Source: Phycocordibacter sp964398865 (GTDB taxonomy: Bacteria > Patescibacteriota > Minisyncoccia > Phycocordibacterales > Phycocordibacteraceae). From it: a DNA stretch of 27,293 nucleotides. Of the stretch, positions 22,420 to 27,293 are shown piece after piece. The position numbers and the translations under genes were made by a program. The DNA lies in contig CAYNOO010000008.1 of NCBI GenBank assembly GCA_964398865.1, positions 1 through 27,293 on the forward strand. The letters are read 5' to 3'. The notes under the pieces are model-generated. The model worked only from the letters and a program-made list of their open reading frames with translations. It was not told the DNA's origin and did not search any database. How positions within the stretch are numbered: the first letter of the stretch is position 1; each line of letters starts with the position of its first letter.

Positions 22420-23769
22420 TTATAGATGTTCTCTCGTCAGATTACGAACGCCGTTTTCAGTGACGAACACGTCATCCTCAATACGAACTCCTCCGTATGG
22501 AGCAAGATGATCGATTAGTTCCCAATTGAAATACTCGGCAATCTCCCCCTTTCGGTGAGGACGAAGTAACATCTCGATAAAATAAATCCCTGGCTCAACA
22601 GTAAACACTTGTCCCGCTTCAATAATGCGCGTTGTGCGAAGTGACGCTGTAGTTTCAGTCTCGATTCCTCCTTCGGGAGTTTTTTGTTTTCCCCCGACAT
22701 CGTGTACTTGGAGTCCTAAAAAATGCCCTACGCCGTGAGGAAAAAATGCTTTGATGAGATCCTGCTTCACAGCATTTTCGGCATTAGTTTTCAGGATACC
22801 GAGGGATATTAGAAGCTCTCCTATCTTCCGGTGCGCATCCTCGTGGAGTGCCGCGAAAGGCATTCCTATTTTTATCTCTGCACACAAGCCAAGCTGAAGT
22901 TTCTCCATTCCGGCTAGCAACTCTATGAAAAGAGGGTCTGCGTCAGGGCTCGCATAGGTTCGCGTGATGTCGGAGGCGTAGCCAAGATAATTCGCCCCTG
23001 CGTCAAGAAGAAGTGATTTTCCATTCCTTTCGTCTTGTCGCTTCCCTTGGTAGTGGAGTATCGCGCCCTTCTCGTTCAGGGCGACAATAGTCTCATACGG
23101 GAGATCACGCTCAACGCCTCCCACCGCTTCAATGTACGCCCTGTGTATTTCAAGCTCCGATGCGCCCCCAAGGAACGCTTCCTTCCCCGCCTGGTGACCC
23201 TTGGCACTAACCCTATTGGCTTCGCTGATGCATGCTGCCTCATACGACGTCTTAAAGCTTCTGTCCCAATCCATATGCGCTACGAGCTCGGTAGGGTTAA
23301 TGAGACTTGAATCGATGCCCTGCTCTTCAAAAACTTTAGGCTCACCAACATATGCCACCCTTCCCATGTAGGACATCGTATGTCCTACATGGGAGAATTC
23401 TTTCCATGCGGCTTCTATGCTCTTCACCTCGCGATATTTAAATTCAGAAAGCCAGAAAGGACTGCCGAGGGAGGTTTGCTCATGCCAATAGTCTTCAGGT
23501 TTTACTCCGATGAGGAGAGGTTGCGCATTGGGTCGCACAAGCAAAAGATGATTTGGACCCGCAAGTGGAGTCCAATGTGCAAAATGAGGTGTGGAGTGAA
23601 ATGGCGCCTCTATATCATCTGCAAAATATGTGAAAAGAGCTCCTGAGTGTATGACGAGCGCATCAAAGCCTGTTGATGCAAGAGCTTCTGCAGTTTTTTG
23701 GATGCGCTCCTTTACATGAGTCGCGTAGAAAGAAGAAAGCTCCGAGGGTGAGAAAGCAACCTTCCTCAT
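22420..23769 (-). CDS. pepQ: Xaa-Pro dipeptidase (PepQ-like prolidase)
   Basis: M24 metallopeptidase that splits Xaa-Pro dipeptides. The 449-aa sequence resembles E. coli PepQ (443 aa) along its length, for example LVIHSGALFTYF near the start, YETIVALNEKGAILHY in the middle and VEPGIYFIEMLL near the end. The five metal ligands are in place: the two Asp of LLLDAG and SDITRTY, His of PHGVGH, Glu of VEPGIY and Glu of RIEDDV. Residues 126-136 are encoded by a perfect palindrome and may be an insertion. Its ATG overlaps the hpf stop by 4 nt, so it is the last gene of the PEBP-DUF167-hpf unit. Confidence 0.94.
   Translation of the reverse strand: MRKVAFSPSELSSFYATHVKERIQKTAEALASTGFDALVIHSGALFTYFADDIEAPFHSTPHFAHWTPLAGPNHLLLVRPNAQPLLIGVKPEDYWHEQTSLGSPFWLSEFKYREVKSIEAAWKEFSHVGHTMSYMGRVAYVGEPKVFEEQGIDSSLINPTELVAHMDWDRSFKTSYEAACISEANRVSAKGHQAGKEAFLGGASELEIHRAYIEAVGGVERDLPYETIVALNEKGAILHYQGKRQDERNGKSLLLDAGANYLGYASDITRTYASPDADPLFIELLAGMEKLQLGLCAEIKIGMPFAALHEDAHRKIGELLISLGILKTNAENAVKQDLIKAFFPHGVGHFLGLQVHDVGGKQKTPEGGIETETTASLRTTRIIEAGQVFTVEPGIYFIEMLLRPHRKGEIAEYFNWELIDHLAPYGGVRIEDDVFVTENGVRNLTREHL
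23362..23394. repeat. 33-bp palindrome inside pepQ
   Basis: Perfect 15-bp arms (TCCCATGTAGGACAT and its complement) around CGT. The 33 bp are exactly 11 pepQ codons (SHVGHTMSYMG, residues 126-136). It lies in the linker after SPFWLSEF and before the conserved RVAYVGEP strand. Confidence 0.95.
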
Positions 23770-24140
23770 GGCGTGCCGCCGAAACGCCTTAAGAATTTTT
23801 TAATCTCTCCAGCACTCCTACGCATGAGGTCACGTTTGCGCCCGACTTTCTTGCGGAGTTCATTTCGCGCTTCTGCTACCGCAACATCTATCGCGTTATG
23901 CATAGTCTCCCGCGTAGCCTCTGAGCGAACAAAGCCGCCTCTATATTGCAGGTTGATTTCTGCTCTGTATACATCACCACTCTTCTGTCCGCCAATCTCA
24001 GTGCCAAGCTCAATATCAGCAAAAGCTGTTGTATCTTCTGAATCAATAAGCTGTTCCAGTTTGCTGACCTTTTTTTCTACAAATGTTCGAAGTTCATCAG
24101 TGAGCACTATTGAGCCTGTGGTCTTAAGATTTATTCGCAT
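23766..24140 (-). CDS. hpf: Ribosome hibernation promoting factor (HPF/RaiA family)
   Basis: Binds the 30S subunit in the tRNA/mRNA channel and stores ribosomes in an inactive form. The 124-aa protein is one short-HPF domain: beta-strand start MRINLKTTGSIVLTDELRTFVEKKVSKLEQ, then YRAEINLQYRGGFVRSEATRETMHNAIDVAVAEARNELRKK in two parts, the typical basic helix. It has a longer, very basic tail than E. coli HPF (95 aa) but not the full C-terminal dimerisation domain of long HPF. It overlaps the DUF167 gene by 17 nt and pepQ by 4 nt. Confidence 0.9.
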   Translation of the reverse strand: MRINLKTTGSIVLTDELRTFVEKKVSKLEQLIDSEDTTAFADIELGTEIGGQKSGDVYRAEINLQYRGGFVRSEATRETMHNAIDVAVAEARNELRKKVGRKRDLMRRSAGEIKKFLRRFGGTP

Positions 24141-24348
24141 ATACCTCTAGTATTTTAACTCGTAAATGATGACCTCGAACTAAACGTAGCGCCTTCAGCG
24201 GAATACCGAGATGGATTGCAACGACTGCCATAGCCCGAGCATTCGCTCTGTTACCTTCCGCCGGTTCTTTCACACTGACCTCAAGCACTCCCTTCTTCCC
24301 CAGAGAGACGCTTTCGTGTTTGCTTCCTGGCGTAACACGGATGCGCAT
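24124..24348 (-). CDS. DUF167 (YggU-family) protein
   Basis: Small conserved protein of unknown function, 74 aa from the ATG at 24348. The family pattern is visible: MRIRVTPGSKHESV, GVLEVSVKEPAEGNRANARAM (in part; GxAN-type motif) and LRLVRGHHLRVKILEV at the end. Upstream in-frame ATGs at 24417 and 24588 exist, but they extend the protein into the PEBP gene with sequence that does not resemble the family, so I prefer 24348. The end overlaps the hpf start, so the two are probably translated together. Confidence 0.8.
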   Translation of the reverse strand: MRIRVTPGSKHESVSLGKKGVLEVSVKEPAEGNRANARAMAVVAIHLGIPLKALRLVRGHHLRVKILEVYANKS

Positions 24349-24400
24349 CAAGACTGGAACCTGAGATGTCTGTTTCTCTAAACTAGGTACTGCTTTCTGG

Positions 24401-24958
24401 CTATTTCTTCCTGTCATAGCGACCAACAAGCTCCGTAGACTCAATAAGGTGACCCTCCATCGCCTTCGCAACCTCCGCTCGCGTCGCCCCTGCCTGGAGA
24501 TTAAGCATTTGGTCGAGCGCGTAGAGCTTAAAGAAGTAACGGTGCTCACGGTCAGGCGGGCATGGTCCCATATATGACGCGACTCCATGGGTATTGTTTC
24601 CAGTGATACCAGGAGGAGTTGCGCCGTCAGGAATATCTACCGCAGAGGGCGGCATATTGAAGACTACCCAGTGATCAATGACATCTACATGAAGGCTATC
24701 TTTTACCGATTGCGGAATGTCTGGATCTTCAACGATAAGCGCGAGTGATTTTGCCGCACCTGGAACACCAGCAATTGAAAGCGCCGGACTCGTATTCTCA
24801 CCATCGCAAGTATAGAGCGATGGAATAAGAGCATTTTTCTCAAACTGTGGACTCGTTAGCGTAAGCATAGAGTGCGTGTTTTTATTATTGGCAAGAAAAA
24901 GGTAACCAGTAATGAGCACAAAAAACCCTAACCCGATGAAAAAATAAGCCAATCGCAT
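24401..24958 (-). CDS. Membrane-anchored PEBP-family protein (YbhB/YbcL type)
   Basis: Phosphatidylethanolamine-binding-protein fold, the bacterial YbhB/YbcL group related to Raf kinase inhibitor protein. In 185 aa an N-terminal membrane helix (about residues 4-23, YFFIGLGFFVLITGYLFLA) is followed by the ligand-binding domain: CDGENTSPALSI, VEDPDIPQ, DHWVVFNMP and MGPCPPDREHRYFFKLYALD. The ligand and role in bacteria are poorly known. The frame is open to 25102, but that runs through a terminator hairpin; the ATG at 24958 begins the membrane helix. A perfect TATAAT lies at 24992 to 24987. It is the first gene of a four-gene leftward unit. Confidence 0.9.
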   Translation of the reverse strand: MRLAYFFIGLGFFVLITGYLFLANNKNTHSMLTLTSPQFEKNALIPSLYTCDGENTSPALSIAGVPGAAKSLALIVEDPDIPQSVKDSLHVDVIDHWVVFNMPPSAVDIPDGATPPGITGNNTHGVASYMGPCPPDREHRYFFKLYALDQMLNLQAGATRAEVAKAMEGHLIESTELVGRYDRKK

Positions 24959-24986
24959 ACAGTCTAATGATTCAACTGACCCCTCA

Positions 24987-24992
24987 ATTATA
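24987..24992 (-). promoter_or_regulatory. -10 box of the PEBP-DUF167-hpf-pepQ unit
   Basis: Minus-strand TATAAT, a perfect -10, 28 nt before the ATG at 24958. A GAGGGG follows it but is far from the start. The predicted leader is about 20 nt. Confidence 0.6.
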
Positions 24993-25001
24993 ACTCCCCA
25001 T

Positions 25002-25041
25002 AAAGCAGAACAGGACGCCGACTGGCGTCCTGTTCTGCTTT
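25002..25041. terminator. Strong hairpin downstream of the secreted-protein gene
   Basis: Perfect 18-bp stem (AAAGCAGAACAGGACGCC and its complement) with a 4-nt loop and short T runs on both sides. It lies between the stop of the secreted-protein gene (25124) and the promoter of the PEBP gene. Confidence 0.8.
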
Positions 25042-25050
25042 TGATGTTCA

Positions 25051-25109
25051 AGCTTTCGTGCGTGCATTTGCATTCGAAGTCTGTAAACAGAACTCCTCGC
25101 ACGAAAGCT
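25051..25109. repeat. 12-bp inverted repeat with a 35-nt loop
   Basis: AGCTTTCGTGCG at 25051-25062 and CGCACGAAAGCT at 25098-25109. It lies immediately after the secreted-protein gene and next to the 18-bp hairpin, giving two consecutive hairpins in the 3' untranslated region. Confidence 0.8.
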
Positions 25110-25123
25110 CGACTATTCTGACA

Positions 25124-25885
25124 TTACTTCCTGAAACTGAAATGAAGCTGGAGACGATCCTTAAGGGCTTGGAAAACACCATTGAAGATTTTATGTCCAT
25201 CAGCATTCTTCCTCTCGATATTCACCTTAGTCGCTGTGAACAGCTTTGCGCTGGCATCATAGGTGCCTTTCACGCTGGCTTTATCTCCGACAAGAATGTT
25301 CCCGAAAGCAAGAGCAGCCTGACCGTTCGTAATCGCGACAGTTGAAGCGAGTTTGACGGTGATGACACCCTCGGCGCCTCCGGTAGCGAGTGTGAATTTC
25401 ATATTCGCTGCGTCAACGCTTTGTATGGTGCCCGCAAATGCGCGAGAATCCTCCGCCGTTGGACGAGACCAATCTTTTACTAGCTTAGCATCTACCGTCA
25501 GTCCTGAAACGCTCGTATTGAGCATACCTGAGAAACTGACGTAATCACCGGGAATGATTGCCGCAAGCGCAGCAGACGAGTCGCTACGATACGCAAAACG
25601 CGTATCTGCATTCGTGCGAATGCTCCATGACAATACCGTAGAGCCGAATGATGTCTGTGCAGTGATGACTGAGCCAGACACGGCTGTCACTTTCGCACCG
25701 CGAACGGTTACCGAATTATCATCAGCAATACGAACTTCTAATGTGGAACCGACCGCGTGAGGTCCGACCTTATTAGCTTCGTCTCCATGAGCAGAAGCAA
25801 ACATAGGTCCTATGAGTAATGAACTTAGTGCAAGTACCCCCGCAGAAAGGAGAAGTACTAGACGAGACGAGATAGTTTTTTGCAT
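25124..25885 (-). CDS. Secreted protein with DUF5666-like beta repeats
   Basis: Exported protein of about 253 aa. A signal peptide (KTISSRLVLLLSAGVLALSSLLIGPMFASAHG) has a basic start, hydrophobic core and probable cleavage after ASA. The mature part is rich in Thr, Ser, Val and Ala with repeated short beta-type units such as AKVTAVSGSVITAQTSFG, GTIQSVDAANMKFTLATGG and GDKASVKGTYDASAKLFTATKV, resembling DUF5666 domains. The function is unknown; cell-surface or envelope binding is plausible. An ATG at 25894 is an alternative start, but it abuts a hairpin. It has its own terminator and appears to be a single gene downstream of pyrF. Confidence 0.8.
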   Translation of the reverse strand: MQKTISSRLVLLLSAGVLALSSLLIGPMFASAHGDEANKVGPHAVGSTLEVRIADDNSVTVRGAKVTAVSGSVITAQTSFGSTVLSWSIRTNADTRFAYRSDSSAALAAIIPGDYVSFSGMLNTSVSGLTVDAKLVKDWSRPTAEDSRAFAGTIQSVDAANMKFTLATGGAEGVITVKLASTVAITNGQAALAFGNILVGDKASVKGTYDASAKLFTATKVNIERKNADGHKIFNGVFQALKDRLQLHFSFRK

Positions 25886-25894
25886 AAGAACCAT

Positions 25895-25941
25895 ACACGC
25901 CTAAAAGCGTGTTTTTACAATTAAGGGTCTGTGAGCAGACC
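25895..25941. other. Two hairpins in the gap between pyrF and the secreted-protein gene
   Basis: ACACGC / GCGTGT (25895-25900 and 25907-25912) ends in T's on the plus strand; on the minus strand it abuts the ATG at 25894 and would sit in the leader. GGTCTG / CAGACC with loop TGAG is at 25926-25941. Either may be the pyrF terminator or a leader structure. Confidence 0.5.
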
Positions 25942-25995
25942 TAACGAGTAGGACGTTCGATCTACGCCTCTCTTACTCCTTTTACCTTAGAGAAA

Positions 25996-26838
25996 CTATT
26001 GAACAGCCTTGATGCCGGCAGCGAGGCTCTCAGTCGCCTTACGGGCTGCCTGTGCAAAATCTGCTCCGCTTGAAGCGAAAATGATGCCGCGCGAAGAGTT
26101 GATAATCATTCCGAAACCTCGACTGTCTTTCCCTGCCACTACTGTTTTTTCGATATCTCCTCCCTGCGCTCCGATTCCTGGAATCAATATCGGCATATCA
26201 CCAACGATGCGTCGCACCTCTGCAAGCTCTTCAGGATATGTGGCACCTACTACTACACTGCAGTTACCTCCCTTATTCCATGATGTCGCAACATTACGTG
26301 CTACCCGTTTGTAGAGAGCTTCTTCAGAGCCGTTCACTTTCAAATCTTGAAATTCTCCACTTCCAGGGTTGGAGGTTTTAACTAACACAATGACTCCTTT
26401 GTCTTTCCGATCAAGAAATGGCTGGACTGCTTCTTGTCCGAGGTAGGGATGGATGGTAATCGCATCTGCACCAAGTTCATCAAAAACAGCCGCGACATAT
26501 CCATGATTCGTGTTGCCAATATCAGCCCGTTTCGCATCTAAAATGATGGGGATTTCTGGATATGTCTCCTTGCTATACGCCACGGTACGCGCGAGCGCTT
26601 TTAGACCTACAACTCCATGGGCTTCATAGAAGGCAGAGTTCGGCTTGTATGCGGAGACGAGGTCAGCCGTCGCATCTATTATTTCTCTGTTGAAGGCAAA
26701 AATTACCTCTTCAATTGACGAGTTCTCCGCTTTAAGGACTTCGGGAATACGCTCAAAGTCAGAATCAAGACCGACACAAACCATACCGACCTGCGACCAG
26801 CGATGTTGGAGTTTTTCCGTAAACGTGGCTTGTTTCAT
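25996..26838 (-). CDS. pyrF: Orotidine 5'-phosphate decarboxylase (type 2)
   Basis: Makes UMP from OMP, the last step of pyrimidine synthesis. The 280-aa protein has the catalytic DAKRADIGNT motif (the Lys-Asp-Lys-Asp network), VCVGLDSDFERIP near the N-terminus, and the phosphate-binding ILIPGIGAQGGD loop. The longer length and these motifs indicate the type 2 subfamily, as in mycobacteria. There is no other pyr gene near it, so it may serve salvage or be part of a dispersed pathway. Confidence 0.95.
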   Translation of the reverse strand: MKQATFTEKLQHRWSQVGMVCVGLDSDFERIPEVLKAENSSIEEVIFAFNREIIDATADLVSAYKPNSAFYEAHGVVGLKALARTVAYSKETYPEIPIILDAKRADIGNTNHGYVAAVFDELGADAITIHPYLGQEAVQPFLDRKDKGVIVLVKTSNPGSGEFQDLKVNGSEEALYKRVARNVATSWNKGGNCSVVVGATYPEELAEVRRIVGDMPILIPGIGAQGGDIEKTVVAGKDSRGFGMIINSSRGIIFASSGADFAQAARKATESLAAGIKAVQ

Positions 26839-26939
26839 TGAAATTGAATAGGTATTGGAAGCCGGAGTCTGTGGCTGCCCATTGCTATCGTACCCATGAT
26901 ACTATGGACGGGTACATTATTTAATAAATAGCACTACAT

Positions 26940-27101
26940 ATGGATCCAGTTATAGGATACTGCGTTAAATGCAAGGAAAAGCGTGAAATGAAAGATGCCT
27001 CAGAGGTCGCCATGGGCAAAACGGGAGACCGCCGCGCCATGAAAGGTACCTGCACCGTGTGTGGTACGGGCATGTACAAAATCCTCGGTAAAGCAAAATA
27101 A
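26940..27101 (+). CDS. DUF5679 zinc-ribbon microprotein (53 aa)
   Basis: A 53-aa protein with two CxxC pairs, YCVKCKEKREMKDA and GTCTVCGTGMYKI, the layout of the DUF5679 family. It is likely to bind one zinc through Cys8, Cys11, Cys38 and Cys41; function is unknown, perhaps nucleic-acid or ribosome binding. It is too short for ordinary gene-finding length limits, but the conserved pattern and the strong terminator directly after it make it secure. It diverges from pyrF. Confidence 0.88.
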   Translation: MDPVIGYCVKCKEKREMKDASEVAMGKTGDRRAMKGTCTVCGTGMYKILGKAK

Positions 27102-27112
27102 TTTTTATTGAG

Positions 27113-27149
27113 AAAAACGCCCGCCACTTTCAAAGTGCGGGCGTTTTTT
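27113..27149. terminator. Intrinsic terminator after the DUF5679 gene
   Basis: AAAAACGCCCGC pairs with GCGGGCGTTTTT, continuing into ACTTT/AAAGT with one bulged C. A run of six T's follows on the plus strand and A's precede it, so it can also serve the leftward gene whose stop lies inside it. Confidence 0.92.
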
Positions 27150-27293
27150 GTTTACGCCCCAAAAGCACTACACCGAAGAACATGGGTACGAACGCTACGA
27201 GCTGCCAGAGGGTGGGAACATCAGCCAGTAAGAAGAATGCGAACAGAAGCGTAAAGAGGGCGATGTCAATAAATGGCATGCCGATTACCTGAT
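27130..27293 (-). CDS. Small membrane protein, C-terminal part or complete
   Basis: Open frame running into the window edge, ending with a TGA inside the terminator stem. The translated part has two membrane helices (PFIDIALFTLLFAFFLLA, then LWQLVAFVPMFFGVVLLG) and a short basic tail (RKQKTPAL). An internal ATG at 27279 preceded by AGGT could make it a complete 49-aa protein; otherwise it is the end of a longer one. Not recognised. Confidence 0.6.
   Translation of the reverse strand, partial: QVIGMPFIDIALFTLLFAFFLLADVPTLWQLVAFVPMFFGVVLLGRKQKTPAL

Noticed and set aside
24349..24588. Upstream in-frame starts for the DUF167 gene
   Set aside because: The added sequence is Ser/Arg-rich out-of-frame PEBP sequence and does not resemble the family.
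24959..25102. 48-codon N-terminal extension of the PEBP gene
   Set aside because: It would be translated through the 18-bp terminator hairpin and the TATAAT box; the ATG at 24958 gives a clean membrane anchor.
1..27293. Alternative genetic code (TGA read as Gly, as in Gracilibacteria)
   Set aside because: All recognised proteins are full length with the standard bacterial code and none needs read-through of TGA.

Overview
The window is a dense run of bacterial housekeeping genes with very short intergenic gaps. It most probably comes from a member of the Candidate Phyla Radiation (Patescibacteria), perhaps a Parcubacteria-type lineage. That is an inference from several things together: many short proteins without recognisable families, a class I lysyl-tRNA synthetase, a compact prolyl-tRNA synthetase, a DUF5679 zinc-ribbon microprotein, a degenerate PriA, and start codons that often sit 6-9 nt after a -10-like box (leaderless transcription). 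All the coding frames read well with TGA as stop, so no recoding is needed. I see no tRNA, rRNA, CRISPR array, transposase or phage gene.

Layout. 1-1.5 kb: mraZ-rsmH, the head of a division/cell-wall cluster, read leftward, with candidate MraZ boxes upstream of mraZ. 1.6-4.9 kb: class I lysS with a small downstream gene, three more small unknown genes, and greA. 4.9-10 kb: a leftward cell-shape operon proS-mreB-mreC-short mreD-PBP2 with overlapping or nearly touching genes. 10-12.7 kb: proC, rseP-type site-2 protease and frr. 12.7-14.6 kb: alr (+) converging on a delta-prime-like clamp-loader gene (-). 14.7-16.6 kb: two unknown small proteins flanking an orphan second mreB. 16.6-20.8 kb: murA (-), a priA-like gene without helicase motifs (+), and a beta-hydroxyacid dehydrogenase (+). 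20.9-22.4 kb: def-fmt. 22.4-25 kb: a leftward operon PEBP-like protein, DUF167, hpf, pepQ. 25.1-27.3 kb: a secreted repeat-domain protein, pyrF, a DUF5679 microprotein and the end of a small membrane protein.

Functional themes are peptidoglycan synthesis and cell shape (mraZ, rsmH, PBP2, mreBCD, second mreB, murA, alr), translation and its quality control (lysS, proS, frr, def, fmt, hpf, greA for transcription), and proteolysis (rseP, pepQ).

The most unusual features are non-coding or degenerate. (1) Intergenic elements are built from degenerate 7-bp units (CAGGTTT/CAGCTTT or GTAGAAA types), mostly arranged as two complementary arms, and lie just upstream of genes; two of them end with the same unit and spacing (TAARCTA, 5 nt, ATG). 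(2) There are several perfect palindromes, one of 38 bp between def and fmt and one of 33 bp embedded in frame in pepQ. (3) The PriA homologue has lost the recognisable ATPase motifs. (4) MurA carries Asp in place of the catalytic Cys, which predicts fosfomycin resistance.
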